Shown one piece after another: positions 32,540 through 47,100 of a stretch of DNA of 64,000 bases (positions are counted from its first letter, which is position 1; each line of letters begins with the position of its first letter). Position numbers and translations under genes: made by a program. The stretch covers positions 56,330,440 through 56,394,439 of the forward strand of contig OX235262.1 in the NCBI GenBank assembly GCA_944472135.2, read 5' to 3'. The DNA is from Trichobilharzia regenti (lineage: Eukaryota > Platyhelminthes > Trematoda > Strigeidida > Schistosomatidae). The notes beneath the pieces are model-generated. The model worked only from the letters and a program-made list of their open reading frames with translations. It was not told the origin of the DNA and did no database searches.

Positions 32540-35500
32540 GTATAACTTCATTTTCCATTTCTTAGTATTTAGCTCAGGAAATTTTGTCTCCATGTGTTAA
32601 TAATAATGATCGATTCCGATCTATTAGTTCTCTTATTTCCAAAATCACTGAGAACGGTAACCAGTCTTATCATTTTGAATTTATTTATAGAATTCCAGGA
32701 GAAAAATTGCCTGTCAGCTAAGGAGCTGGTCCTCTTCAACAGCATAGCTGGTGTATTACAAACACTGTTCAACGTACTTGCTGCTATTCAAGTTATAAAT
32801 ATGCAGAACAAACAGCTTTCCACGTCAGATAGTAAACCTATGCACTGGCTTCGTTGTGCTCAGAGGGTCTACAAAATATATGTAAGACAAAATCCGCCGA
32901 ATACAGGACCAGAATTCTGGGACACACTGGTGTTCCAAGAGTGGAATAGGGGACAAGAACCCAGTGGTGGCTATAATGGATCGGATCTATCTATAAGCCG
33001 CGTGATGTTTGAAAATGGATACACAACAACGTTATTTTTAATGGCACAGGTTGCATTCATTTTGTTTCTGTTAATCATATATTCATCAGGTTCATAATTT
33101 ATAAATATGTATATGTGTAGTAGACTTGTAGGGGACTAATATTAGAGTTCACTAACATTCCAAGTATAAAAGTAATAATCCAAGTCAGTGGAGTGTTAAA
33201 TCACAATATATTACCAAAAATACAGTGACGAGTTATAGCAACAAAAAGGATTACTTGGTTATAAAGTGTAAGTCCTCGGCTACAAATTAATTATATAATC
33301 CACAGGCACGTTAACTGTTTGGACTGCGTCTGCTGTAGCTGCCGTGTTCCGGTTGTAGAAATGTCTTCGGATGAAAGTAGTAGGCTCCTACAATAAATCC
33401 AAAGTTACAACACGGTGTGAGTGGAGCAAGTAAGTAGAGGTGACCAGGGAGAAGACGAAGTCTCCAACAGCAGAGTGTATTTTTCAATCGTACACGGAAA
33501 TTATGTATATTTCAACAAGAAGCGATTTAAACAAAAATTATGTACAATATCTCGAATTTATACAAGTACCTAAAAAGTGTACAATCACATTGTTACGTAC
33601 TCAACACGGCTCCCCCCTAGAGGTCCGGAGAGACAACCGGAAAATGATACGTAAAACTATGAAGTAAGTAATAATAGTAATAGCAACTTTTGGATAAAAA
33701 TAGGGATATATTACAACATGCATAAACGCGAGAAGGTATGTGAATCATGTAAAGTCTGAAAGCATATACAATAAGTTCAGCAATAAAAATTGAAATAGAA
33801 AGTCATGTCACTTAAATTTGCACTAACCATGAACATAGATTTTTAATGTATAAAGAAAAATATGTAAATACACAGTAATTAAGGAGGGGAAAGAAACATT
33901 AAAAAAAATATGGATTAAAGATCAGTAGTTTTTGGAAAGGACACTACCTGTTTTTTGGTGAGGTACATATAAATAAATAATAGTGATAGTAACATCAAAG
34001 TTTACGACGAAATACTAACGGTCATGATGATAATGTCTAAACGAAAAAGATAATAATAATTTTTAATTATTTTTCTTTTGTTAGTCCTCAAAATGAACGT
34101 AGCGAGCCGGTTTACTGATTTGCCGACCACTACGTGTTTGATATGGAGGGAGGATAAGACTTGGTGCCGGTGGAGTGGAATCGGATGTTTGATTATTTGA
34201 TTGCGCAGTTGCCGATGTAGATTCGAAGTCGTTGTCGGTGTATGCGGGTTTGATTCGATCAATGGAAATAGTCTCTCGTTTTCCATTCTTGTTCACGGTA
34301 AAGTGTTTGTCTGAACGTTTAATAACTTGAAAGGGTCCTTCGTATGGAGGTTGCAATCCTTTTCTGATGGCGTCGACTCGAATGAAGACGAATTTGCAAG
34401 TTTGTAGATGTTTGTTGATCTGATCTCGTCGGGGAGATTGTCGAGGTGCTGTTGGTTGAAGTTGAAGCATTTGTCTAGTTAATCGGTTAGTGAAGTCGGC
34501 AATGTTCACGTCTGTGGAATCGGCTGAGGGGACTAGCTGTCCAGGCAAGGTTAGGTTGGTGCCATAGACAAGTTGAGCCGGTGTACATCCTAAATCTTCT
34601 TTGATAGTAGATCGGATACCAAGTAAAATCAAAGGTAAGTATTCACTCCACTTAGATGTATCATTCTGCGCCATCAGGGAGCTTTTCAGTTGTCTGTGGA
34701 ATCTTTCCACTAGACCATTCGCTGCCGGATGATAGGCTGTTGTGGAGATATGTTTCACTCCCAGAAGTCTCGTCAGTTCGCGAAAGAGTGTCGATTGGAA
34801 TTGAGGACCGCGGTCGGATGTAATAGTAGTTGGTACACCGTAGTTTGACACCCAACGGTCGAGAAAAACTAAAGCAACGTTTTCAGCAGATATGTCGTTT
34901 AAGGGGCATGCAATAGCCCAACGAGTAAATCTATCAATCGCTGTCAGGATATGTGTATATCCCCTTGATGTTGGCAATGGTCCCACGATATCTATATGGA
35001 TATGCTGAAATCTCCTTTCGGGTAATTTAAACGTCTTCGGGGTTGTAATAGTGTGGCGGTGTACTTTGGAGCATTGGCATTGGATACATTCTCGTGCCCA
35101 TCTCCGAATGTCAGAGTTCATTTTAGGCCACACGAAGCGTTCGCTGATCAGCCTGACCGTGGCGCGTACTCCAGGGTGGGAAAGCGAATGTAAATGTTCG
35201 AACAATGCTTTTCGGCAACTGAGAGGGACAAATGGACGATTAGTGCCGGTAGATACATCGCAGACTATGGTTGCATCTGATAAGGGGATAGGCACATCTT
35301 TGAGTTGTAAGGAAGAGTTTCTGCGGCAGGTTTGGAGTTCAACGTCATCTCGTTGTAATTGAGCCATACGATCAAGACTGATGTCTACCGACGTTTGGAG
35401 CTGGTTAATGTCACTTCTTGAAAGAGAATCGGCTACCACGTTCGCATCCCCTTTGATGTACTGAATGTCGGTTGAAAATTGGGAGATATAATCCAACTGT

Positions 35501-38500
35501 CTGGCTTCTCTAGGGGAGTGTTTATCAAGTGAAGTAGTGAAAGCATGACACAGGGGCTTGTGGTCAGTAAAAATAGTGAAATGCCGGCCCTGTAGTAAGT
35601 AACTGAAATGCTTCACTGCAAGATATATGGCCAGCAATTCTCTCCCAAAAGTGCTGTATCGTGTCTGAGCCGGTTCCAACTTCTTAGAAAAGAATGCGAG
35701 TGGGGTGACTTCGCCCTTCATCTTTTGTTGTAATACTGCCCCTACAGCTACTTGGGAGGCATCTGTGCACAAAATAAGCGACGCTTCGGGGTTGATATGG
35801 GATAGCATAGTAACTCTGGATAAGGCATCTTTTGCGTTGCAAAATGATTCGCGTGCTTCAGCTGACCACTGAAACTTTTTAGGATCATTTTTAAGGAGGT
35901 CGGTTAACGGCTGGACGATGGAGGCACACGAAGGAATGAAACGCCGATAGAAATTAAACATCCCCAAAAAACGTCTGACCTTCTTGAGTGAATCTGGTTC
36001 GGGGAAGTTTTTGATGGACTCTATCTTTTCCTCCGTAGGCGTAATACCATTCGTGGTTATGTGGTGTCCCAGAAACTGTATAGAGGAGACACCGAATATG
36101 CACTTTTTGGGGTTAATGACGACTCCATATTGCTCAAATCGTTGAAATAAGATGGTGAGGTGATCAGTATGTTCTTCGGGCGACGAGCTAGCAATTAAAA
36201 CGTCATCGATATATACAAATACAAAGTCCAAACCTTGTGTGACCTGATCCATGAAACGTTGGAAGGATTGTGCTGCGTTCTTTAGGCCAAATGGCATGCG
36301 GAGAAATTCAAACAAACCGAAAGGTGTGATGATGGCCGTTTTTTCGATATCCTCTTGGGCAACTGGTATTTGGTGATAGGCCCTGACCAAGTCTACTTTA
36401 GAAAAAATGGTTTTTCCGTGTAATGTCAGGGAGAAATCATGAAGATGAGGAATAGGATAACGGTCGGGAACTGTGGCATTGTTTAAATGTCGGTAATCCC
36501 CACATGGCCTCCAATCATGATCAGCTTTAGGCACCATGTGTAAGGGCGAAGACCAAGGACTATTGGAGGGTCTGATGATGCCGAGCTGCATCATGTGTTC
36601 AAATTCTGCCTTGGCTGCTGCCAATTTGTCCGGGGGTAATCTACGGGGACGAGCACGAACTGGTTGACCCGTAGTAACTATCTTGTGAGTAACTGTGTGA
36701 GGGACGTCCTCGATGTTGTACGACGGCTTAAGAATTTTAGGGAAACGGTGAAGTAGGGAGGAAAAAGGGCAATCTGCTGGTCTTTCAATACTGATATTAT
36801 AGACAGAATAGCTGGAGATAATTCCATGGATCTTTAGATGGGTGTTGTTATCAATCAGTTTTTTATTGTTGACGTCAACTAACAGGTTGAAATTACTCAA
36901 GAAATCTGCTCCGAGGATGGCGTGACTGACGTCGGCTACTATGAAAATCCATGTGAAACGCCGACGTAAACCTAGATCCAGTATGAGGGATTGCTCTCCA
37001 TACGTCTGTATGCTTGTGTGGTTAGCTGCCCGGAGAGACAGTTTTCCGGGTGTCCGTGTAGATCGCCTGGATAGTGAAGGAGGGATTACGCTAACTTCTG
37101 CTCCCGTGTCTACCAGGAATAAAGTGTCTGAAGTTTTATCCTTCACATAGAAGAGGCGACTTGTTTGCTTGCCAGTAACAGCTGTCGCCATCACTGTCTG
37201 GCTGAGGCGTTTCCCTGAGCCTGGTTGGCTTCGCTAAAGCTGCACGGTTTTACACATTTCAGGGCATGACGTCCAAACTTCCAGTGATACCAGCATATAT
37301 TGCTATCCCGAGAAGACGTGTAAGAACGCTGTCGTGAGAAGGATCGTCGTCGTGATGGTGACCTTCTTTGTGAAGTCCGTCTCCGGACTTGTCGATCAGA
37401 CTTATTAGTTTCCAAATTGTCAATCCTTGCCGCTAAGTCTGCAATGGCGGCGAGTATCGGTGTGTCTGCCGTGGGTGTGGAATGACACGGTGTGGCACTA
37501 TCAGATGCTACGTGACTTATGGTGTTATCGGATAAAACATCCAAAATACTATCTGCCATGTCACTTAGTTGGTCTAAGTCATACGACTTTCCTGAGATGA
37601 TTAAAATTTGCTGGACATTTCTAGGTAAACGTTGCAACCACATCTGTTTCAGCACTACCTCGTCTACTTTATGGTGTCCGATTAACTGGCGCATGTGCCT
37701 GAGCAGCTGGGATGGTTTACGTGGGCCTAGTTCACAGCCTGTGAGCAATTGTTGGATTCTTTTCTCATCCGACAAACTGGTACGTTGTATGAGGAGGGCT
37801 TTAAGTTTATCAAATTGATGTTCCGTCGGAGGATCTTCGATGAAATCGCTGATTTCTGTCAATACTGACGGAGGGAGTTCTGCCAGCACCATACCATATT
37901 TGGCTATTTGGGACTTAATGCCCCGTGCTTCTAGCAACGGTTCAATTACCGCAAACCAAATCCTTGGTTCTGCGAAACCGTATTGGGGTAAACGAAAATC
38001 AGTGATGGCATTTATTGTGGCATTTGTCTCGCTATTAGTTGTCTGCTCGTTTGATGTACCGGACTGAGGTGATGACATTATAAATATGAGGTATTGGTGC
38101 AAATTAGGATACAAATATAAACCACACACAAAATCACAATGAATATAAAAATAGCAAAAATAAGAATATAAATATGCCAAAATAATCCGTGTTCTTATCG
38201 GGCTCACCAATTAATTTGTAGGGGACTAATATTAGAGTTCACTAACATTCCAAGTATAAAAGTAATAATCCAAGTCAGTGGAGTGTTAAATCACAATATA
38301 TTACCAAAAATACAGTGACGAGTTATAGCAACAAAAAGGATTACTTGGTTATAAAGTGTAAGTCCTCGGCTACAAATTAATTATATAATCCACAGGCACG
38401 TTAACTGTTTGGACTGCGTCTGCTGTAGCTGCTGTGTTCCGGTTGTAGAAATGTCTTCGGATGAAAGTAGTAGGCTCCTACAATAAATCCAAAGTTACAA

Positions 38501-41139
38501 CACGGTGTGAGTGGAGCAAGTAAGTAGAGGTGACCAGGGAGAAGACGAAGTCTCCAACAGCAGAGTGTATTTTTCAATCGTACACGGAAATTATGTATAT
38601 TTCAACAAGAAGCGATTTAAACAAAAATTATGTACAATATCTCGAATTTATACAAGTACCTAAAAAGTGTACAATCACATTGTTACGTACTCAACAGACT
38701 GAACTTTCATCTACCATAATACTAGTTGTGTTGCAGTTGTTTAGGCATTATTTGCCACTTAGGCTCTTACATAAAGTTGCCTCACCTCAAATAATTTTAT
38801 CAGTGTTGTGATATAAGTCAAATGACTTTCTTCTGAAACCAGTGGTTTACTTCAGATTTCGTGTTAATATTGTGCATAGATAAGTATTCTCCTTCAAGTT
38901 TACATTCTAGCTTCTAATAGTCTATCACAAATGGGTGCAAGATAGTTGACTTTTTTCCTTTAAGTGTTAGGCATTTAAAAACTATTAATGGGTCATAATT
39001 ATAAGCAAAAAATACTTCCCATTTGTAGGTGGTGGTGTCAGTTGGTGAGAATACTCCACTTACACTCAATGGGTCTCATGTCTTGAGCCTGCTCCATTTA
39101 ATATGAGACTGAAATTTGTGCACTATCTTAGAATTTAATTCCATATCATATGAAGGAAGAAGGACATGCTTTCAACAACAAATCGGTACTAAAGTACTTC
39201 CACTGTGTTTTTAGTGCGTCAGTCAACCTATGTGAAAAATTCCTAAGCGTTGAATAATATTTTAGGAAAATAACTTGTTTTAAGTTGTATTTACTAGGTG
39301 AAGTCAACGATATGACATTTTCAGACCCCATATAATCATGTTTTAAGGAATTAACTAAATGTGTTGATTATTTCTTGCAATGACCTTTCTTCCAAATGTA
39401 ATGCATTCATACTCAGACACTCGGAATCGTTAGGCCTTAAGCTAGAGACAGTTTACCATTTTATAAAAAAAGAGTGAGTATGACCTGCTTGGCATAGAGG
39501 TGCAGTGCATAATATACCCGACTGTATATTAGAAACGAAACAAAATTAGTAGTATCAGTTTAGACCATGGATTGATATCAGTTAGGGCACAGATGAAAAA
39601 CAGGGAGTACTGAAGGGCTGTTTCGTCCTGGCTTGGGACTTATTGGCGGTACACACCCACTGTCAGGGTTCGAACCCAGGACCTTCCGGTTACAAGTCAA
39701 GCTTGTATACCATTCAGACACTGGGAGTTGATTCAAGGCCCATGAATACTAACTTCTACCACTGCATTGCATAATGTACCCCTCTGTATATTGGAAACGA
39801 AAAATAAATGATAGTAGTTCAGAATAAATCATGGTAGTATTTTTTGGGAGTAGGGTTGTAAAATAACACCATGGGTTCTTTGTGTTTAAATTCCTGTAAC
39901 CGCCAAAACACGTGGTAAAATAGAGCAGAACATCTTTAAAAGTCTAGCAGTGTATTAGCCGACTTATTTGTGATGACCATAGCGTGATGAAACCAACTGC
40001 GTTTCCTTATAACTGCTTATTTCTAACTTGACAGATCATTTGACTTAAAGCTAAATCTTACATTTTGATCTATGGGGTAGTTGAACAGATACTGTGCCGA
40101 GAAAAAGGGAATTTCCTTTATTCATCGTTTTTACCAAATCTTTCTTACAGAGCAGAATGTTTTCTTTGAAAGGATGACTGATTGCTGTTATGGTTCAAAC
40201 TTTAACAGCAAAGTGATTTGCTTAGTGCAGTGTTCATTTTTGTCTCATTTAAATGTGAAGTTGCATGGATTCCAGGAGTTCGATACAAATGTAAATATCC
40301 AATTTAAAATTTATTGGTCCTTAATTCATCTTTATACTGCTAAAATGCGTTTCTCATATTATCTACAACTTCTCTAAAACATCTAAAACATGTAGCGGTG
40401 GTTTTTCTCTCACAATACAATCGGTAGAATAATCATTTCAAATTTTGTGTTCCCTCCCACTTTACATGCTCTAATAATCTATAATCAGTCTGATTAGTGA
40501 TCTGGACATTTTTCTAGTTGAACAATATCATGGAATAGTGTGATTTCCGCACTTCATCTAAGCAAACACATGAGCCAAGTTTGTCGTTTATTTTCCATCC
40601 TTTTTGGGGGAGTTTAGGAGTGTGACGGCAGAGGACCAAACCCATATCCTTCGCGTGACTGGTAAGCATTCTTCCAATGAGCCATCGATGCGCTCTTTAT
40701 TCCTAGGCAAGGTAAAGTAGAAGTAAATGTTGCAGAAAATTTAAATATTTTATAATAATTTAAGATTTTTCAAATATTGAAAATGATGGTCTGGTTGACA
40801 TTGAATCTCTATTATCCTCCTGAATTAGGATCACATTGACTCACAATACCTTAACACTATCCAGAAAGGCCTTAGAATAGCTGATAATCAGGTACTGCTT
40901 ATCATTCTCTAATACGTTTTTGTGAGAATATAACAAAAGGCAAGTTGTATACTGCTTGTATATTTTGGTAGCTATGGAAATTCTGTTGTTTAATTGTCTT
41001 ACTTTTTACTATACATACAAAAAATTGGTGGTGAAATATGTCTGTATGGGAAAAATATGCTAGTTTGTTATAAGTGTACTTCTAATTTATAGAGCTTTTT
41101 AAGTCTTCTGATGTACAGAAGGAGCTTATTACTTTCTTA

Positions 41140-41199
<60 letters not shown>

Positions 41200-44100
41200 G
41201 AACCACTAATGCTGTTACAATCCATAAAATGTTCTACTCTGTAGGTACATCAGTTAGCTGGAGAACGAAGTTTATCAGCTGATCATTGTCAGCTTACCTT
41301 ATTACGTCAACTAACTTTTGCCAAGCCTCTTATGAAAGCTGTGAACAGTGTGTCAAGCATTCGAATGAGCAAAAAGCTTCGTGCTAAATCAGCTCATCTG
41401 TTTCGAGATTTAGAACAAGACAAATTTACTAAACAAACTGGAGAAACAATAACGCATTCATTTCTTTCTATTCGCGCATTCGATCCTGTTGAATGGGCCA
41501 CAAATGCTGTCAGCCTGAGTGATTATTTTTCTTCAATTGAAGGACCCAATAAATACTATCATAAAACATTTGAATGTTTGTTATCTGCAATACAGTAAGA
41601 AAACAAAAGGCTTTCTATTGGGGTTTGTTTTGGTGGCATTTTTCTGCGTGAACTAGGCTATTTGAGTTATACTCTTCTACTTGTGTATGGATGAAACTGA
41701 AGTTGATAGGTTGAGAGACCTATTTCTAAAAATTGCAGCTCGAAAGAGTAGTGAACATACGGTATTATCTTTATATCTTCCAACTTTTATCGCAAACCTT
41801 TATGTCACTATTCACAGAAGCCTTCTGAAATAAAAACCACTACTCATAATAAAAGTAGACTAAGCAATATCATATTAACATTGAAATGCATGTGATCATA
41901 ACGCTTAGAAAATATTTTTCCCAATCGATGTGATTCTAATCGACTTTAACGACTTAGGAATTGACTTTTTGCCAAGAAACAGTCCCGTTGACTCAGAGTA
42001 TGTAAACTGCGTTGTCATTCTAGGTGAAGACTAATAAAATGCAGAGTCTTTTGAATACCTTGGAACGGAGTCTTCAGCTGTCTGGCTTACGATTCACCTG
42101 TGTCAAGTGTGAGATAACGCTGAAAGATTAGTCTGCACTGACTCCCAGTTTATAGACAGGGACTCAAGCGGTTGATTATGTTGGAGAGTTGGATCAGACC
42201 TAATAGGCTGATTGATGACTAAATCTCAGTACGGATGCAAAAGGCTCATATGGCATTTGCCAACTTACGTCACCTCTGATGTGAATGTGATGTCTGGCCA
42301 TTGAATAAATGATGTGTGTATTGCACACAGATCCGCTCTGTACTTATTTATGACCGTAAGACATGGCCATTAAAGCAGAATACCTGAAGAGGCTAGCTGT
42401 TGCTTAAAATGGGCGTTTGCGTACTAACCCCAGTGTTGAATGGTGTAAAATGATGAGTAATATCATGGTTAAGCTCAGAGTGTTATGTAAAGAGTTAGTA
42501 GAGGGGGTTATGAAAAGACATCGATTGGAATGGGCAAAACACATGTCACTTATGTTGGACCATCGCCTTGCTTCATCGAAGTGATATAAAATTAGTTTTA
42601 AAAAGAATTGGGATAGGTCAAATCAAAAGACGACATCACTTGATGATGGTTTTGACATTTGTTTCGATTCGCATAAGGAGGCTTGAGACTGTCGGTGGGG
42701 GTGTCTGGAAATCGTTCTCAGCATCTCAAAAACATTTACGCCATCAAGCCCTCATGTTTCGCCTTGTAATTGTTCTTTGTTCAGTGCATTCCTGCTCACT
42801 ATAATTCTTTTGATTTTTTCTTTTTTCTCCGCTTTTGTGTGATATATGGTATCTGGTAAACTGAACTGGCTTATGTATGTACTAATTTCTATATTGAAAA
42901 TAATTCCGTCAGTCAGTCATATGGTTCTATTTATTAAGAAAAGAAATGAAAGTAGCAGATATGACAGTTAACTGATGAAAGTATAAAACGGCTGTCTTTT
43001 ACTATTTATGCCACTCAGCTTTCATTCAGTGCTTTCCGAGTGGAATACAAGTCTTAAAGTTTCAGTGTAGATGATGTTTTCTTTGCAGGGTGAAGTCTCT
43101 AACCCCAAGATCAACCTTATATCTTTTCCAGGTCTACTACTGGCTATTAAACCAGGTGAAGTTTAGGGGTGCATCGGCTGGAAATTAGTCCTAGACATCC
43201 TGCGTCGCCAGAAAGTATTCCAACAATAACCCACCGATACAAACAACGAAGCACTGGACAGATATTTCGTCCTAGTTATGCACTCTTTAGTAGTACGCAC
43301 CGATAACCCCAACGGATATGCAGCCTGAGTCCTTTTGTGTACTAAATGAATCCTATGATCACTCAGCCACTTTCAAACAAGAATATTTCTCCACCAAGGC
43401 ATGAAGTGAGAACTTTCTGCACTTTGAACAAACGTAAGGACGACTACACTATAGAAACCTCAGATTTTTTTAATACATTAATTTGTAAAACTGACTATTG
43501 CTGATTACAATAATTCATTTGTTTATTACAGAGAATGTGCATTTTTGCATTTATTTTAGTATTATTGAAGAAGCGAAGAATACATGTGTTAAGAAGAAAG
43601 ATGATTATACACTGAATCAAATGAATAATACTCTAGCGAATATCTATCGTGATATAGTACGAATCAGTCTTGATCTATTGGAAGTAGGCGCAAATTCATA
43701 TGAGAAGTCAACTGGTAAACAAATAACTAGTATCAAAGTTGACAAAGATCATTCTAAGAAAAGAAAAACTGGTAAGTTAATTACTGACAAAATGTGCTGT
43801 ACATATATTCTTTGTGCATGATCCCACTTACAATGACTTAAGAGTGTTTGTCGTTAAACTTTAAGCGACATTTAATGTGCACATTATTCAAAGTGAATGA
43901 TTATAGAGTATAAGAGTGTGGATTATTCACAAGCCTTTGAGTGGGGCTATGATTCAGTGGTCTAAGCGTGCGGCTTGGATTCAGTGAGTTGGCGGTTTAA
44001 AGCATACTCCAGTCGGGTAGTGTCGTTGGACCTCAGATAACAGGTGTGGCTCATTACCAAATGCATGAAAATTCAAGTGATGGTTAAGCTAAAGTAAACG

Positions 44101-47100
44101 ACTGCTTGAAATAATCAAGAATTTAAGAAACTCTTCTTAATTTACTTACGGTTTTTTTATTTTGACGGGCTGAATAAGTTAACTGTTTCACAGGTAGTGG
44201 AATAACAGCAACAATATGCCTACATTGGTTTGATGTAATGTAGATTTCTTCAGCTAACATATGTATACTCATTTTAAACACTTCACAACTCTCCGCTCAT
44301 AATCCAAATGGCAGATTAATTTGGACCTTGTGAATCTGATTGAAGGCACTATCAGCTCTCTCGAGTGGGTAGTCAGAACTCCAGTGGCTTGAACTGACTT
44401 GATGCTTTAAGCTGGGTCATATCGCGTGCAATTCTGAGCATCACTGCCCAGAGTGAGCGAAAAGGTTGTTCAGTGTTCAGGTCATGGTCACCTGCCTAAC
44501 AAGTACTACTAGTTGGTGGGAGTAGTATCAAACTACTCATATCAGCCAATCAGTAGTATATAGATAAGTTAAATAATAGCGGTCAGAAACCAACTAAACA
44601 TCGATCCTGTACTCAAAGAAAGAAATAACTTATCAGTTGGTGAGTTAATGTTGGGTATTCAGTTTTGTAACTTTTAAAGTCTATATATTTCAAATAAAAT
44701 AGACAAATAGACAAATGTGATTTTAATGGTATCACTAATATCCTCAGTAGTAGCAGATATATTTTTAGATAGTTGGGGATGTAAAGATCTTACGATGTAT
44801 AATCCCACTCCTAAAGTATGGTGGAGACATGTTTATGACAAAATTAAAGTTTCAAGGTCCAAACACATCTTTGATTTCTCTGTCCATAAACCCACCAGTA
44901 GACTGAATCCAGCTCACCTTAGAATTAGAGAATGAGCAAGGTGAATTAGCTATACCAGTTTGTAAAATTAAGCGGAAATTAGCATTTATAAGAATCTGTC
45001 ACATGCTAATAGATATTTAGACTAGGAATCATCTTACCCAAAACTGGTAAAGTTAGGCCTAGTTAAAAGTTTATATGATCGAGCTAGGAGCTAACAAGTA
45101 AGTCAGATGATTGAAAAGAATGTCAGTGAATAACTACTCTTTTGACTTCACCCAAAGATTCATTAAGACTAGTAATAAGAACAAAATGAATCTGATATTC
45201 ACTAGCGACTAGCCCTATTCAGGCAGTTAACCGGGATTCTAGTAGGAAGCCATAACCATTAGGGTACAACAGATTGAAGGTGAGGCAGTAATCCATCGAA
45301 GAAGACATTGCGAAGTGGTCGCGCTATATCATGAATTGACAGAAGTTAACGTTAGTACTACTAGCAATGAAAACAGTATAAATGAAAAGGAATACAAAAC
45401 CTTGATGGTACTACCATATAAGGAGGGAACATGGAAAACACCAAATATTTCTAGACTGCAGATGGTATTTAAACAAACCAACTTTCTCAAAGATAAATTT
45501 TGTTACCGTAATGACCCAATAGATCCAATGAAGAAAAGCCATATAATTTACCAGATGCCATGGAATGACTGTGAGTTCAGTTACATAAGTCAAACTAGTA
45601 GATAGTGGTCAATTAGATTATCGAAGCAGAGAAACTTACCTAAAGCTAGAATGATTGACCATGCCAAGTTAAATAATCTAGAAAAAAGCTGGAGCATGGC
45701 AATGAGTTCGCTTGTATTTAATCACACAATAGTGTAGAAAAGAGTAAAAGTATTAAAAAGCGATAACAGTTAGGTGGAGAAAGAGGTTAATCACTGACTC
45801 TGAATTCATCAGATTTGACGCAGAACACGTGAAATCAGAATGATTCAACGCCCGTCCCCGACATATGAAAAAATTATATAATGAAAAACAGTAGGATCAA
45901 GGCTGTATAAAGTAAGCTCGCGTTGTGACGAGAATGTCCTGGGTTCGACCCACGGTAGACGCGTACTGCTGGAGAGTCCAAAACTAACGATAAAACTTTT
46001 AACTACTCTCAGGCTTCCCAGTGGCTCTCTAACTGATGTTAGCTCATGATGAAATCCTCCAACCAATCAAATTGAATCCCACAAAAACCAGTACTTGAAA
46101 ATAAGTTATTTGTGTTGCGTGAACACATTGATATGATTATGAGCAATAAATGAGGCCCGAAAAGCTGTACAATTACTAATAATGTAACACTATGTATGTT
46201 ATATCAAATAAATTTATCTAACGTAAACATTATAACTATATATATATATATATTCATTTTCTTATGATTTTAAATAAAGTTTCGTCTTTCATAAATGAAA
46301 TCAGCTTCAGGAACCGTTTTTCACTGCATAATATCATGTATAATTATCAAAACTATCTAATTTATCGTGTGAAACAAGTCGAACAAACATAATAAAAACA
46401 TATGAAACATTAGAAAATGGGGTTAAAAAGTCTACTTTGACGATAAATACCACAACTGAGTGTCGTTTTAGATTAATTCAGTGTGAACGAATTCCATAAA
46501 GAATGGTTCAAATGTTTCTCAAGTATTGGTTTAGCAGGTTGGAGGATTTCATCATGAGCTGACATTTGGTGAATTGTCGCAAGTTAGTATTCATGGGCCA
46601 TTGAGTCGGGTCCGAGTGGTCTAATGGTCGAGCTCTTCTTGTAACCGGAAGGTCTTAGGTTCGAGCCTCGGTCGGTGCATACTGATAGCGAGTCCCGAAC
46701 TAGGAGGAAACAGCTTTCCAGTACTCTTAGCTGGTTTCCCAATGGTTCTCCAACTGATGGTTAGTTCATGATGAAATCCTCCAACCAATTAAATGTTTCT
46801 GTAAACAGGCGCTTGTATTACTTTACACTAAAATCATTCTCAAAACATGACATTTTTAAATCAACTTATATGCTATGTTATTTGACTATTTAGTAAGATG
46901 TTTTCGTTAATCGATAGTAGAAACCTTATGACGAAATTCATTCTAACCTCTTTAATAGTTGAACAGATTATATTATCAGAGTGAGTGTACACTGTAAGAT
47001 GTAAAGTAGGTGACTTTGTGGTGAGAGCTGGCTGTTAGTCAAAATTGGTGAACAGTAATTTACATCAATGTTTATGTCCCCAATATTGGTCGTGAGAAAA

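Larger units (their letters stand above)
33127..38696 (-). mobile_element. CsRn1-clade Ty3/gypsy retrotransposon, apparently intact (element 1)
   Basis: 5570 bp in KIFBP intron 2, antisense to the gene, 78 bp after exon 2. Two 480-bp LTRs differ at one base (C at about 33342, T at the matching site near 38432). The target duplication is GACT (33123-33126 and 38697-38700). It contains a PBS, gag with an intact frame, pol of 1037 codons with an intact frame, and a purine tract. All the hallmarks of a very recent, potentially mobile copy. Solo LTRs of the same family lie at 5554-6002 and 62186-62666. Confidence 0.92.

Noticed and set aside
33440..33667. Plus-strand open frames at 33440-33667 and 38530-38811 with identical starts
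   Set aside because: They lie inside the two LTR copies and are identical only because the LTRs are; they run opposite to the element. Not a duplicated gene.
34002..34286. Minus-strand open frame of 94 codons overlapping the 3' end of pol
   Set aside because: It is an alternative frame over the long pol gene of element 1 and has no protein-family signal; a shadow frame.
40081..40377. 98-codon open frame as an extra KIFBP exon or nested gene
   Set aside because: No flanking splice sites in a compatible phase and no similarity to KBP; exon 2 joins exon 3 directly in frame with the expected protein match.
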